DNA of 64,000 nt, from contig NZ_CP126994.1 in assembly GCF_030252425.1 (NCBI RefSeq), positions 2,599,001 to 2,663,000 on the forward strand, written 5' to 3'. A program made the translations under genes and the position numbers. Position 1 is the stretch's first letter. Every line of letters begins with the position of its first letter. Origin of the DNA: Acidisoma sp. PAMC 29798. Lineage in GTDB: Bacteria > Pseudomonadota > Alphaproteobacteria > Acetobacterales > Acetobacteraceae. Below are positions 37,590-47,461 of this stretch, in pieces. Under the pieces are notes generated by a model. It was not told the origin of the DNA and searched no databases. It saw only the letters and a list, made by a program, of their open reading frames with translations.

Positions 37590-38438
37590 TCAGCTTTTCA
37601 GCGAGTCGGCGCCTAGCCCGAGGATAAAGAACCCCGCCGCGTCAGCCGCCGCGATCATGCGGTCGCGGTCCATGATGATCGTGCCCCCGCCCTCGAAAGC
37701 CAGGCCACGTAACCCGGCCTCGACGGCGCCCCTCACCGTCTCCTCCCCGATCGTCGGCAGGTCGGCGCGGCGGTCCTGGCCCGGCTTGACCAGCTTGACC
37801 AAGACGCCGCCAGGCCCTGGCCAGGCCAAAGGCCCGCAGCGCTTGAGCATGGCGTCCGTCCCCTCGACCGCCTCCACCGCGAGCACGATGCCGGCCTGAA
37901 CGACGCAGCCCTGCCCGACATCGGCGGTCCCAAGGGCGCGGCAAACGGCAATGCCCCGCGCAATATCCGTCGTCGCTTGCTCATCCGGCCCGACCTTGGT
38001 CATCAGGCCGGCGCGGCCGACCAAACCGCCGAGCACCTCATGCGCGCCGAGAACGCGAAACCCCTCCTCCCCCAAGACGCGGATCACCGCCTTCAGCAGG
38101 CCGTCATCGCCGGCAAAGGCTGCGCGCCCGATCCGGGTGAGCAGACGCATGCCATCCGCTTCAGGCCGGAGATCGAAGAAAGAGGGTCGCTTGATCGGCC
38201 CCACGAGCACCAGATCGCCGCAACCTTTCTCGCGCAGCAGCGTGAGCATGCGGTTGGCAGCGCCCATGCGCATGAAGACATGGGGAAAGGGCGCCAGCCG
38301 ATCGGCCTCCGCATGACCCTCAAGGCCGATGATGAAAACCGGCCGCCCGGTCGCCTGAGCCGCGATTGCGACGGACGCCGGCAGCGGGCCGCTTCCGGCG
38401 ATGATCCCCAGGCCCGTCGGCGCAGATGCGTCGGTCAG
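37590..38438 (-). CDS. lpxI: UDP-2,3-diacylglucosamine diphosphatase LpxI
   Basis: 282 residues if translation begins at CTG 38438. It hydrolyses UDP-2,3-diacylglucosamine to lipid X, replacing LpxH in many alphaproteobacteria. The frame upstream of the first ATG (38273) encodes the conserved LpxI start LGIIAGSGPLPASVAI and FIIGLEGHAEADRLAPFPHV, so the ATG is internal. Between the preceding stop (38450) and that segment there is no ATG, GTG or TTG. CTG 38438 overlaps the lpxA stop (CTGA) and has GAGGA six bases upstream. The C-terminal domain contains QAGIVLAVEAVEGTDAMLKR. Last gene of the 14-gene block. Confidence 0.9.
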   Translation of the reverse strand: MTDASAPTGLGIIAGSGPLPASVAIAAQATGRPVFIIGLEGHAEADRLAPFPHVFMRMGAANRMLTLLREKGCGDLVLVGPIKRPSFFDLRPEADGMRLLTRIGRAAFAGDDGLLKAVIRVLGEEGFRVLGAHEVLGGLVGRAGLMTKVGPDEQATTDIARGIAVCRALGTADVGQGCVVQAGIVLAVEAVEGTDAMLKRCGPLAWPGPGGVLVKLVKPGQDRRADLPTIGEETVRGAVEAGLRGLAFEGGGTIIMDRDRMIAAADAAGFFILGLGADSLKS

Positions 38439-39250
38439 GCGGCGTCCTCAGTCTCAACCGCACGGCTGTCGCGCCGGATAAGACCGCGTTTGCTCGGTGC
38501 CTCGATGAAGCTGAGAATCTCAGCGACAATGGGGTCAGCCCCGTAGCGCATCCGCGTCTCGGCCACACGCGCGGCAAACAGACCGTCATGACGGAACAGC
38601 AAGCGGAAGGCGGCGCGGAGCCCGCGAATGGCAGCCGGGTCGAGTCCTCGCCGGCGCAAGCCGACAATGTTCAAACCGGACAACCGGGCGCGATTGCCCA
38701 TGACCATGCCGAAGGGAATGACATCGGCTTCGACACCCGAAACACCACCGACCATCGCGCCACGCCCGATACGGACGAACTGATGCAGCGCGGCGCTGCC
38801 GCCGATGACGGCGCCATCCTCGATCGTAACATGGCCGCCCATCACGACATTGTTCGCCGCGATCACGCCGTTGCCGAGCGTGCAATCATGAGCCACGTGA
38901 ACCACGGCCATGAGAAGGCACTTCTCGCCGACCCGCGTGATGCCAGCGCCCGTCGCGGTGCCCCGGTGGATCGTACAATGCTCGCGCACCTGTGTTCCGG
39001 CGCCGATCTCGCAACGGGTCGGCTCGCCGCGATATTTGAGATCCTGGGGCGGCAGGCCAACGCTCGCAAAGGGATACAGAATCGTCCCCGTGCCGAGACG
39101 CGTATGGCCGTCGATGACCACGTGGGACATCAGCTTGACGCCGTCCTCAAGGACAACATTCGGCCCGATGTGGCACCAAGGGCCGATTTCGACCCCGGCA
39201 CCGAGCACAGCGCCCTCCGCCACGAGGGCGGCCGGATGGATGAGCGTCAC
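38435..39250 (-). CDS. lpxA: UDP-N-acetylglucosamine acyltransferase LpxA
   Basis: 271 residues. It adds the first 3-hydroxyacyl chain in lipid A synthesis. The left-handed beta-helix hexapeptide repeats run through the first 190 residues ([20 protein letters not shown] onward), with the catalytic-His region [16 protein letters not shown] (His about 125), followed by a helical C-terminal domain. GTG start overlaps the fabZ stop (GTGA), and the stop overlaps the lpxI start. Confidence 0.96.
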   Translation of the reverse strand: MTLIHPAALVAEGAVLGAGVEIGPWCHIGPNVVLEDGVKLMSHVVIDGHTRLGTGTILYPFASVGLPPQDLKYRGEPTRCEIGAGTQVREHCTIHRGTATGAGITRVGEKCLLMAVVHVAHDCTLGNGVIAANNVVMGGHVTIEDGAVIGGSAALHQFVRIGRGAMVGGVSGVEADVIPFGMVMGNRARLSGLNIVGLRRRGLDPAAIRGLRAAFRLLFRHDGLFAARVAETRMRYGADPIVAEILSFIEAPSKRGLIRRDSRAVETEDAA

Positions 39251-39747
39251 GAACCAACCGACTCCATGATCATCGCCGCGAATGTCGCTTCCGCCACGGA
39301 TACCCCTTCGACCCGCGCGATGCCGTGGAATTTCCAGACATTGCCGCGATGGCGCTGCTTGACCACATGCACCTGCAGCCGGTCGCCTGGCAGCACGGGG
39401 CGGCGAAACTTGGCGCCCTCGACGGACATGAAATAGACCACCCGGCCACGCGCTTCCGGCCCCAAGGTTTCCACCACGAGAACAGCAGCGGTCTGCGCCA
39501 TGCTCTCGATAATGAGAACCCCAGGCATGACCGGGTGGTTGGGGAAGTGGCCCTGGAAGAACCCCTCGTTGATCGAGACATTCTTGATGCCGATGGCTGA
39601 GACGTTCTTGATCATATCGACGACGCGATCGATCAGCAGAAACGGATAGCGATGCGGTATCGCCCGCATAATGCCAGCAATATCGACGACATGCCTGACG
39701 TTGGTCTCGTCGGTCACGGCGAGGCCGTGATCAGTCTCAGCATCCAT
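39247..39747 (-). CDS. fabZ: 3-hydroxyacyl-ACP dehydratase FabZ
   Basis: 166 residues, slightly long N-terminus. It dehydrates beta-hydroxyacyl-ACP in fatty acid synthesis and competes with LpxA for the same substrate, which explains the conserved neighbourhood. Hot-dog fold motifs: [17 protein letters not shown], catalytic His in [20 protein letters not shown], and [19 protein letters not shown]. Five bases separate it from lpxD. Confidence 0.96.
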   Translation of the reverse strand: MDAETDHGLAVTDETNVRHVVDIAGIMRAIPHRYPFLLIDRVVDMIKNVSAIGIKNVSINEGFFQGHFPNHPVMPGVLIIESMAQTAAVLVVETLGPEARGRVVYFMSVEGAKFRRPVLPGDRLQVHVVKQRHRGNVWKFHGIARVEGVSVAEATFAAMIMESVGS

Positions 39748-39752
39748 GGGCC

Positions 39753-40811
39753 TTAGTCCACGCTCGGGTGGTGTTTGGCCGCATCATCGCGCCGCATGAG
39801 GCGGCGAAGATATGCGACCTGACGAAAGAACTCTCTCACCGGCTCGGCCGGACTGCCGACAACTTCGGCACGTGCCGCCACGTCCGCCATAACGCCAGCT
39901 TGGGCGCCGATCTTCGCGCCACGTCCAATATGGAGATGACCCGCAAATCCTGCCTGACCCGCAACGGTGACGTGATCATCAAGAATAGTCGATCCTGAGA
40001 TCCCGACTTGCGCCACGATCACGCAGCCCCGGCCAAGGCGCACGTTATGTGCAATCTGAACCGAATTGTCGAGGCGCGACCCTGCGCCGATGACCGTATC
40101 CTGGGAAGACCCGCGATCGACCATGGAATTGGCGCCGATTTCGACATCATCCTCGATAATGACCCGGCCAAGCTGCGGAACCGTGATGAATCCCTCGGGC
40201 GTCACCTCGAAGCCGAAGCCTTCCTGCCCCAGGCGCGCGCCCGGCAAGATGAAGACGCGATTGCCGATCAAGCTGTGGCTGATCGTGCAACTGGCGGAAA
40301 TCCTGGTGTCTTCACCGATCTCGACACCGGGCCCGATCGAGACGAGCGGCCCGATGCTGCTGCGCGCGCCAATGCGGGCGCCTGCACCGATCACGGCCAG
40401 AGGTCCGATTTCCACCGAGTCGTCGATCATCGCCGTCGGATCGACGACCGCCGACGCATGAATGCCGGGTGAGGCCGCTTCGCGCGGATGAAAAAGGCCG
40501 GCGACGCGTGCCCAAGCGGCGTATGGGCTCGTGGCCACCAGGGCGACCGCCGTTGCCGGAACCTGGTTCACCAGCGCGGCATCCAAGATCACCGCGCCGG
40601 CGCGGGTGCCCGATAGCGCTGCCATATAGCGGCGATTGGTAAGGAAACTGACCTCGGTCGGCCCCGCCGTCTGCAGCGGGGCCACGCCCGTGAAGCACGC
40701 GTCTGTCGGCAGTCCCTCTGCCGACAGACGCATGACCTCAGCGAGACGTGCGAGAGAGAACGGACCTTGCCGCCGGAAGAACCGCGGATCTCCAGCGACC
40801 GGGGCAATCAA
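39753..40811 (-). CDS. lpxD: UDP-3-O-(3-hydroxyacyl)glucosamine N-acyltransferase LpxD
   Basis: 352 residues. It adds the N-linked hydroxyacyl chain to the LpxC product. The N-terminal domain begins [20 protein letters not shown] and is followed by beta-helix hexapeptides from about residue 115. Conserved [20 protein letters not shown] and [20 protein letters not shown], the latter with the catalytic-His region, are clear. The TTG at 40811 is the only start close to the family's usual N-terminus. Confidence 0.95.
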   Translation of the reverse strand: MIAPVAGDPRFFRRQGPFSLARLAEVMRLSAEGLPTDACFTGVAPLQTAGPTEVSFLTNRRYMAALSGTRAGAVILDAALVNQVPATAVALVATSPYAAWARVAGLFHPREAASPGIHASAVVDPTAMIDDSVEIGPLAVIGAGARIGARSSIGPLVSIGPGVEIGEDTRISASCTISHSLIGNRVFILPGARLGQEGFGFEVTPEGFITVPQLGRVIIEDDVEIGANSMVDRGSSQDTVIGAGSRLDNSVQIAHNVRLGRGCVIVAQVGISGSTILDDHVTVAGQAGFAGHLHIGRGAKIGAQAGVMADVAARAEVVGSPAEPVREFFRQVAYLRRLMRRDDAAKHHPSVD

Positions 40812-40814
40812 AGC

Positions 40815-41621
40815 TTACTGACCCTGCTGTGCCTGCATCGACGCCGCAGTCACATTCGCGAAAGCCGCATCGGGCGGCACCACGACGGACGGCATCACCA
40901 GGTTCAGCTCCTTCGTGACTTCATCGCTGATGTCGAAGGAATTGATGTTGAGGGCGACCTGGGCGCGATGCAGCACGAGGTTCATGCCCCGGCTTTGCGC
41001 GACCTGGCGGATCACCGCGATCAATGTGCGTTCGACCTGGCCGAGTGCCACCTGGGCAGCGGCTTGGATCCGGGCTTCATGGTTGCGGAAAACGATCTGC
41101 GAATTGGCGACACGCTGCTGGAGCGCCATTTCACGGGCACGCAGTTCGTCGGGCGGCAGATGCGCGCGCGGATCGGCGAGCACTGCCTGGGTCCGACGCC
41201 AAACCTCCTGCTCGGCCTGGGCTTGCTTCGTCAGCGCGGCGCGGCGCGCCTGGATTTCCTTATCGACAGCCTGCGCCGCAGTCGAACCCTGCAATACATC
41301 AGGGACGCCGATCACACCGATCGTCGGCACCGGCGCGACATCACCCTTGGACAAGGGGGGCAAAGCCGGGATCGGCGCATTGGCCTGCGCCTGAACGGCG
41401 GCCGTCGCGGCGGCGTCAACCTTGGGGTCGGTGGGCGCCGGCGGCATCGCGGGCATAGCCACTGGCGCGTATTTCTGAGCGCGATGCGACTTGGAGGCAC
41501 CTGCCGCCGCATGCGGCGCCCCCTGGCTCGGAACGAACCAACCAGGCTGAGAGGTTTGTGCCTGCCCGAGGGACGGCGCGAGAACAACCGCGGTCGCGAT
41601 GGCGACGGCGTAGCGGGACAT
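40815..41621 (-). CDS. OmpH/Skp-family periplasmic chaperone
   Basis: 268 residues, notably longer than the usual 160-190. A signal peptide (SRYAVAIATAVVLAPSLGQA) is followed by about 80 residues rich in Ala, Pro and Gln. An OmpH-like coiled-coil core follows (AAQAVDKEIQARRAALTKQA, VWRRTQAVLADPRAHLPPDE). It should carry outer-membrane proteins to the BAM complex encoded directly upstream. ATG 41621 was chosen because it gives a clean signal peptide; the longer frame overlaps bamA. Whether the extra Ala/Pro segment does anything is unknown. Confidence 0.85.
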   Translation of the reverse strand: MSRYAVAIATAVVLAPSLGQAQTSQPGWFVPSQGAPHAAAGASKSHRAQKYAPVAMPAMPPAPTDPKVDAAATAAVQAQANAPIPALPPLSKGDVAPVPTIGVIGVPDVLQGSTAAQAVDKEIQARRAALTKQAQAEQEVWRRTQAVLADPRAHLPPDELRAREMALQQRVANSQIVFRNHEARIQAAAQVALGQVERTLIAVIRQVAQSRGMNLVLHRAQVALNINSFDISDEVTKELNLVMPSVVVPPDAAFANVTAASMQAQQGQ

Positions 41622-41635
41622 ATATCGCAATGGAG

Positions 41636-43993
41636 TTAAAACCTTGTGCCGAAGCCGAAGCGGAATACTTGGGTCTTGTCGTCGGTGTATTTTACGAGGG
41701 GATCGGCCAAGTCGATATTGATCAGACCGAAGGGCGTATCCCACGAGAAGCCTACACCGGCAGCGACGCGCGGCGCCGGCGTGCCGTAGATTGGGCCGTT
41801 TGACTCTTTAACGCCGGACAGCGCACCGACATCCACAAAGACCCGGCCCGTGAGCCCAATATCCGGCGAAATCGGCAGTGGGAATCGAACTTCCGTCGTC
41901 TGCGTATAGATGAAATCACCACCGAGGCTATCGCCGGTTGCCTTATCATGGGGACCGGCACCGCCCTGCTCGAAGCCGCGCATATTCTGGCCGCCGAGAA
42001 AGAAGTTATCGATGATGAATTGCCGGCCACCGTAGTTATAGAGGTAGCCGGCGCTGCCCGAGAGGGCCAAGGTCCAGAGGCTATTGCCCGAGAAGTAGTC
42101 GAGCGGCACGTAAAGGCCGCCATCCAACTTGGCACGGACATAGTCCGAATCGCCACCGAGACCGGCCAGATCCGTGCTGAGGCGAAGGATATAGCCGTCA
42201 TGCGGATCGATGATGCTGTCGCGCTGGTCATAGGTCAGCGTCTGCCCGATCTGGGACAGCAGCGACCACCCGGCCTCATCCGAGATGTAAATGCTGGCGC
42301 CGGATTCGATGTTGTACACATCGCGATCGACGAGCGAGTAGTTCACCTGCTGCGACATATGGTCGTTAAAGGCATATCCGGTCCGCACCGTGACACCGGT
42401 GCGGGATTCCTCGTAGCCAGAAACGTCCTGATTATCGTCCGTTGTGTGGAACAGGTCGCCGCCGAGCAATAGGTTGCGGTCGAGGAAATACGGGTCGGTG
42501 ACCGACAGATCGACCTGACTGGCGCGCTGCGCGAGAACGCCCGTGATACCGGCATTGATGCCGGTGCCGATGAGGTTCTTTTCGCTGAGGCCAAGATCGA
42601 TCAAGGCGCCGTCATCGCTCGAATAGCCGCCGCCGATGGTCAGAGAGCCGGTCGATTGCTCCTGAACATTGGTGGTCAATACGATCTTATCCGGCGCCGA
42701 CCCTGGCTCGGTATTCATGCCGACATTCTTGAAATACTGGAGGTCCATCAACCGCTGACGCGACCGCTTGATGGCGTCAGCGTTGAACGCGTCCCCTTCG
42801 GCGATCTGGAACTCGCGCCGGATGACCTTATCCTCGGTGCGGGAATTGCCGCTGATGTCGATCCGCTCGACGAAGACCCGCGGTCCCTCGACGATATCGA
42901 AGGTGACATCGACGACATGCCGGCCCCGGGCATCGACATGCTTATGCAGGATCGGATTGACCAGGACGAAGGCATAGCCGCGCCCCTGCACGTCGCTGGT
43001 GATGGCCTGAACGGTTTGGGTGACGGAATCACCATTGAACCAATCGCCCTTGCCCATCTGCAGGTCGCCCCTGAGGGTCGAACCATCGAGATGCGGCAGA
43101 TGCGAGACGATCTTCAGGTCACCAACATGGTAGCGCGGCCCTTCATTCATCACGAAGGTGACGAAGAAGGACGAGCGATCCGGCGCCAGCTCGGCATTGG
43201 TGCTGAGAAGCTGGAAGTCCGGGTAGCCACTGCGCAAGTAGAAACGCTTCAGAAGGTCGCCATCGAGGCCGACCCGCGCCGGATCGTAGGAGTCACTGGA
43301 GGACAGGAAACGCCACCAGGCGCTTTCGCGGCTGGAAATGACCGTCCGCAGCGTGCCCTCGCTGTAATGCTTGTTCCCCACGAAGGCGATGCGGCTGATG
43401 AAGGTGGCCCGGCCATCATGGATGCGGAACACCAGATTGACCCGGTTTTCCGGCAACTGAATGATCTGCGGCACGACCGTGGTCGAGTAATAGCCCTTCT
43501 TAGCATAGGCGTCCAAAATCGCCTGGCGGTCGGCCTCAGCGGCCTCGGCCGTATAGACCGAGCGGGACTTCAGCTGCGTAGCGTCCGCGAGGTTCGCGCG
43601 CGTCAGCTGGTTGTTACCCTCAAAGGCGACCTGGCTAATCAGCGGATTTTCCACGACCTGAACCACAAGGTCATTGCCCGTACGCGCGATCGCGACGTTC
43701 TTGAACAAGCCCGTGGCATAGAGGGTCTTGAGGCTCTGATCGATCAATTTAGGATCGAAGGCATCACCCGGAGAGAGCAGCATATAGGAAGCGATGGTCC
43801 CGCTCTCGATCCGGTGGTTGCCCTCCACATCGATCGCCACGATCGTATTGCCGGCTTGCACCACCCTGGATGGCGCATGCTGAACGGGCGCATGCTTGTG
43901 AGTGCGCAGAGGCACCTGGGACAAAGCTGCACCGGGGACAAACGCGGGCAGAAGGCAGGCTGTTGCGAGCAGCGCAGCACGAGTGCGAAGCAA
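41636..43993 (-). CDS. bamA: Outer membrane protein assembly factor BamA
   Basis: 785 residues from TTG 43993, which follows a GGGAG site by about eight bases and gives a signal peptide (LRTRAALLATACLLPAFVPG). A GTG at 44062 would add 23 residues before it and looks wrong. Five POTRA repeats occupy about residues 50-400 (for example IVAIDVEGNHRIESGTIASY). The C-terminal beta barrel ends KTQVFRFGFGTRF with a terminal Phe. The conserved barrel loop motif GRVF (substituting VRGF-type element) and NMRGFEQGGAGP are visible. It inserts beta-barrel proteins into the outer membrane. Confidence 0.95.
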   Translation of the reverse strand: MLRTRAALLATACLLPAFVPGAALSQVPLRTHKHAPVQHAPSRVVQAGNTIVAIDVEGNHRIESGTIASYMLLSPGDAFDPKLIDQSLKTLYATGLFKNVAIARTGNDLVVQVVENPLISQVAFEGNNQLTRANLADATQLKSRSVYTAEAAEADRQAILDAYAKKGYYSTTVVPQIIQLPENRVNLVFRIHDGRATFISRIAFVGNKHYSEGTLRTVISSRESAWWRFLSSSDSYDPARVGLDGDLLKRFYLRSGYPDFQLLSTNAELAPDRSSFFVTFVMNEGPRYHVGDLKIVSHLPHLDGSTLRGDLQMGKGDWFNGDSVTQTVQAITSDVQGRGYAFVLVNPILHKHVDARGRHVVDVTFDIVEGPRVFVERIDISGNSRTEDKVIRREFQIAEGDAFNADAIKRSRQRLMDLQYFKNVGMNTEPGSAPDKIVLTTNVQEQSTGSLTIGGGYSSDDGALIDLGLSEKNLIGTGINAGITGVLAQRASQVDLSVTDPYFLDRNLLLGGDLFHTTDDNQDVSGYEESRTGVTVRTGYAFNDHMSQQVNYSLVDRDVYNIESGASIYISDEAGWSLLSQIGQTLTYDQRDSIIDPHDGYILRLSTDLAGLGGDSDYVRAKLDGGLYVPLDYFSGNSLWTLALSGSAGYLYNYGGRQFIIDNFFLGGQNMRGFEQGGAGPHDKATGDSLGGDFIYTQTTEVRFPLPISPDIGLTGRVFVDVGALSGVKESNGPIYGTPAPRVAAGVGFSWDTPFGLINIDLADPLVKYTDDKTQVFRFGFGTRF

Positions 43994-44205
43994 AGAACGC
44001 GTCTCCCTCAGTTCCGGCTCATAGAGAGGCCGGTCAGCACAGCCGGCCGGGTCGGCTGGCACGTCTTATAGGCCGGCGGATCACCGCGCCGATGGCGTGG
44101 AAAAACGCGCTTTAGGCCGTTGATAGTCCGGCAATTTAACCCGAAAGGCGTTGCCCATCGAAATTTGCCCTAACGCACGGCACGTCGTCGCGGCAAGCGA
44201 TTTCT

Positions 44206-44226
44206 GGTCTCGCTGTTAACGAGACC
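44206..44226. promoter_or_regulatory. Hairpin in the rseP-bamA gap
   Basis: GGTCTCG-CTGTTAA-CGAGACC, seven perfect pairs, in the 264 bases between rseP and bamA. Weak flanking T content makes full termination doubtful; it may attenuate or separate the upstream and downstream parts of the block. The rest of this gap probably contains a bamA promoter, which I could not pin down. Confidence 0.4.
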
Positions 44227-44257
44227 GTTATCGGAGCCGCAATCGAGCCTCCTTACG

Positions 44258-45370
44258 TCATCCAGCGAGATGCGTCACCCAGCGAACGAAGCCTAACTGC
44301 GTCACATCGTTCCAGGTGGCGAAGACAAACAGGCAAAGCAGCAAGGCAAAGCCCGCGCGGAAGCCATATTCCTGGGTGCGAGCAGAGATCGGGCGGCCGC
44401 GAATGGCCTCCGCGAGGTAGAACAACAAGTGGCCACCATCCAGGACGGGAATCGGAAAAAGGTTAATCAAGCCGAGGTTCACAGACAGCACCGCGATGAA
44501 GGACACCAAGCTGGCGATGCCCAGGGCCGCGACCTGACCGGACAGGGCAGCGATTCGCAGCGGGCCGCCGAGCTGGTTCAGACCGGTGCGATGGGCGACG
44601 ATCTGCCACAGGCCATTCAGCGTCTCCCGCCCGACCGTCCAGGTTTCGAGCAGGCCTTCTCGCACCGCATCCACCGGCCCAAGGCGCTTGAAGACCTGCG
44701 GACCTTCCATGACACCCAGCACGCCATGCTGGCCGCCATGCCCATCAGGCGCGCTGCCGATCGTCAGTTGCAGCATGATCGTATTCTGGCCGCGCAGCAG
44801 CGTCAGAGGAACGCTTTTGCCAGGGTTCGGCGCGACCTGATGCTGGATATCCTGGAAGCTTTGGATCGCCTGACCGTCGATGCTTTCGATGCGGTCGCCC
44901 GGCTTGATATTGGCGGTCGCCGCCACGGAATTCGGCATGACCTTGCCGATCACCGGGTCGGGCATCGGCTTGCCGACCGCCGCGAAGAGCCCAACGAACA
45001 GAACGGCCGCCAGGACAAAATTGGCGATCGGCCCGGCTGCGATGACGATCATGCGCCGCCAGACGGGTTTTTCATGGAAGGTGCGGCCGGATAGCCAGGC
45101 CGCCCGCTCCTCCACCGTCGCGTCCTGCGGACGCTCCTGCCCGTGCAGCTTCACGTAGCCGCCGAGGGGAATCCAAGCGAGCTTCCACACGGTGCCGCGC
45201 CGATCGGTCCAGCGCGCGATCGATTGCCCGAAGCCGATGGAAAAGGCTTCGACGTGAACGCCCATCCAACGCGCGGCCGCGTAATGGCCCATTTCATGGA
45301 CAAAAACGAGGACGCCGAGGACGACGGCGAAGGACGCGAGAGTACGGAGCAGTTCGGGGAGAGCGTGCAT
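44258..45370 (-). CDS. rseP: Site-2 intramembrane zinc metalloprotease RseP
   Basis: 370 residues. The zinc-binding HEMGH is in VFVHEMGHYAAARWMGVHVE near residue 25, a PDZ domain follows at about 120-210 (NIKPGDRIESIDGQAIQSFQ), and the third metal ligand is in NLFPIPVLDGGHLLFYLAEA. Four membrane segments are expected. It cleaves anti-sigma factors and signal-peptide remnants; which anti-sigma factor is used here is unknown. It lies between dxr and bamA, as in many Gram-negatives. Confidence 0.95.
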   Translation of the reverse strand: MHALPELLRTLASFAVVLGVLVFVHEMGHYAAARWMGVHVEAFSIGFGQSIARWTDRRGTVWKLAWIPLGGYVKLHGQERPQDATVEERAAWLSGRTFHEKPVWRRMIVIAAGPIANFVLAAVLFVGLFAAVGKPMPDPVIGKVMPNSVAATANIKPGDRIESIDGQAIQSFQDIQHQVAPNPGKSVPLTLLRGQNTIMLQLTIGSAPDGHGGQHGVLGVMEGPQVFKRLGPVDAVREGLLETWTVGRETLNGLWQIVAHRTGLNQLGGPLRIAALSGQVAALGIASLVSFIAVLSVNLGLINLFPIPVLDGGHLLFYLAEAIRGRPISARTQEYGFRAGFALLLCLFVFATWNDVTQLGFVRWVTHLAG

Positions 45371-45428
45371 GATCGAGGTTTCTACTGCCTGACATCGCCG
45401 CGGTCACGCGGCACTTAAAAGGGAGTGG

Positions 45429-46607
45429 TCACGCGGTACTTGAGCGTGACGGGATCATCGCTTGAGCCGCCGCGCGCGCGGCGGCGTCCAGCGCGATGAT
45501 GGTGTCGAGATCGGTCGCGGGCGGAGCGCCGAGGCGGGCAAGCACCCCCTCCACCATGCTGACGATGTCGAGGAAGCCGATCCGCCGTTCCAGGAAGGCG
45601 GCGACCGCCACTTCATTGGCGGCGTTCATGATCGCGGGGGCACCGCCGCCTGCGGCCAACACCTCTCGTGCGACGCGCAGAGCAGGAAAGCGCACCTCGT
45701 CCGGCGGCGCGAAATCGAGCTGGGACAGCGCCGCAAGGTCGAGCCGCTGGGCGGTGGTGCGAATGCGGCCGGGCCAGCCCAGAGCGTGGGCGATGGGAAT
45801 ATGCATATCCGGCGCGCCGAGCTGCGCGATCATGCTGCCATCGTGGTAGCAAACGATGCCATGCACGACGGATTGGGGATGGACCACCACCTCCACCGCG
45901 TCACCGGCCAGCCCGAACAGTCGGGCCGCTTCGATGATCTCAAGCCCCTTGTTCATCATGGTGGCCGAATCGATGGAGATCTTGGCGCCCATCGACCACA
46001 CCGGGTGACGCAGGGCCGCTTCCGGCGTGATCGCGGCCATGGCGTCCAGGCTCGTCGTCCGGAACGGGCCGCCCGACGCGGTCAGGATGATGCGCTCCAC
46101 CGTGCCGCGATTAGGGGCGTCTAGGCATTGGAAGATCGCGTTATGCTCGGAATCGACCGGCAGGAGCAGCGTGCCCGAAGTCCGAACCGCGTCCATCATG
46201 ATGTCGCCGGCCGAGACCAGCACTTCCTTATTCGCGAAGGCGATGGCACCGCCCCGGCGAATGGCGGCCAAGGTCGGATGGAGGCCCGCCATGCCAATGA
46301 TCGCCGCCATGGTCCAGTCCGCCGGCAATGCCGCCGCTTCCGACACCGCATCCGCGCCGGCAGCCGCCTGGATATTCGTGCCGGACAATGCCGCGCGCAG
46401 CGCAGGCAGGGCAGATTCATCGTAAATCACGGCGATCTCCGCGCCGCAGAGCTTCGCCTGCTCGGCCAGGAGTGCCACGTTGCGACCACCCACCAGCGCG
46501 CGCACGCGGTAGCGCGCCGGGTCGGCCAGGATGAGGTCCAAGGTCTGGGTGCCGACGCTGCCGGTGCTGCCCAAGATACTGACGGTCTTCACGTCTGCGG
46601 TCTTCAT
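45429..46607 (-). CDS. dxr: 1-deoxy-D-xylulose 5-phosphate reductoisomerase
   Basis: 392 residues. It makes MEP, the committed step of the non-mevalonate isoprenoid pathway. The NADPH motif is VSILGSTGSVGTQTLDLI; the active-site segments are LTASGGPFRTTSLDAM and SMGAKISIDSATMMNKGLEI. The ATG at 46607 overlaps the cdsA stop (ATGA), so it is preferred over GTG 46613. It feeds UppS, encoded two genes upstream. Confidence 0.97.
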   Translation of the reverse strand: MKTADVKTVSILGSTGSVGTQTLDLILADPARYRVRALVGGRNVALLAEQAKLCGAEIAVIYDESALPALRAALSGTNIQAAAGADAVSEAAALPADWTMAAIIGMAGLHPTLAAIRRGGAIAFANKEVLVSAGDIMMDAVRTSGTLLLPVDSEHNAIFQCLDAPNRGTVERIILTASGGPFRTTSLDAMAAITPEAALRHPVWSMGAKISIDSATMMNKGLEIIEAARLFGLAGDAVEVVVHPQSVVHGIVCYHDGSMIAQLGAPDMHIPIAHALGWPGRIRTTAQRLDLAALSQLDFAPPDEVRFPALRVAREVLAAGGGAPAIMNAANEVAVAAFLERRIGFLDIVSMVEGVLARLGAPPATDLDTIIALDAAARAAAQAMIPSRSSTA

Positions 46608-47461
46608 TGCCACAGTAATACTCCCTCTCCGATGGCGGCGGCGACAAGCGCCGCCACGGGCGCTGCGGTCAACATGCCATCCAGCCTATCGAGCAAACCG
46701 CCATGCCCTGGAATCGAGCGACCCGAATCCTTGACCCCGAAATGCCGCTTGAGCCCGCTTTCGAGCAAGTCGCCGATCTGCGAAGCGGCGCCCAAAATGA
46801 CGGCAATCAGCACGCAATGCGCCACCGCGATGGGCCCGCCCGCCCAGAGTGCGACGCCATAGCCAACGAGACCGGCCGCCAATAGGCCGCCGATTGCGCC
46901 TGAGCGGGTTTTACCGGGCGAGATCTGGGGCGCGAGCTTCGGGCCGCCGACCAGACGGCCGACCAGATAGGCGCCGATATCGCTCGACCAAATGATGAGC
47001 ACCAGGAACAGCATATCCCACCGCCCGACCAGCGGCACATGCCGCAGCCGGACCATGGCGATCGCCGCCGGAGCGACATAGACGAAACCGGCGACCAGCC
47101 AAAGCGCATGGCGGTCCCGTCCGAACAGCACGTACCCGAGTGCCGCGAGACAGGCGGCCAGAAAAAGGGCGGCGGGCGCGCCGGCGGCCATGGCCACGAT
47201 CGGAACGGCACCCATGCCCACAGGCAGCAGGATCACGGGCCATCGGCGCGGTTCATCGCCGTTCATCCCCGCCCATTCGGCCGCACATCCGGCCGCACCA
47301 AGGGCGACCAGAAGCGCCCATGGTCCCTTACCAAGCCAAAGGCAGGCCAAGGCCAGCGGCGCCAGGATGGCGGCGGAACTGATGCGCTTGCCAAGGTCAC
47401 CCCATCGCCGGCCACGCTTCGGGTCGTTCGCCCCGGCGGCGCGGTCAGTCGACGTTGGCAC
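46604..47461 (-). CDS. cdsA: Phosphatidate cytidylyltransferase
   Basis: 285 residues, multi-spanning inner-membrane enzyme making CDP-diacylglycerol for phospholipids. The C-terminal CDP-DAG synthase signature SGLKRHFGVKDSGRSIPGHG is intact, and the helices start near residue 30. GTG start, overlapping the end of uppS by 17 bases. A hydrophilic N-terminal 28 residues is unusual but not unique. Confidence 0.95.
   Translation of the reverse strand: MPTSTDRAAGANDPKRGRRWGDLGKRISSAAILAPLALACLWLGKGPWALLVALGAAGCAAEWAGMNGDEPRRWPVILLPVGMGAVPIVAMAAGAPAALFLAACLAALGYVLFGRDRHALWLVAGFVYVAPAAIAMVRLRHVPLVGRWDMLFLVLIIWSSDIGAYLVGRLVGGPKLAPQISPGKTRSGAIGGLLAAGLVGYGVALWAGGPIAVAHCVLIAVILGAASQIGDLLESGLKRHFGVKDSGRSIPGHGGLLDRLDGMLTAAPVAALVAAAIGEGVLLWQ

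Noticed and set aside
43994-44062. GTG 44062 as the bamA start
   Set aside because: It places 23 polar residues before a clear signal peptide; TTG 43993 has a GGGAG site and gives a standard export signal.
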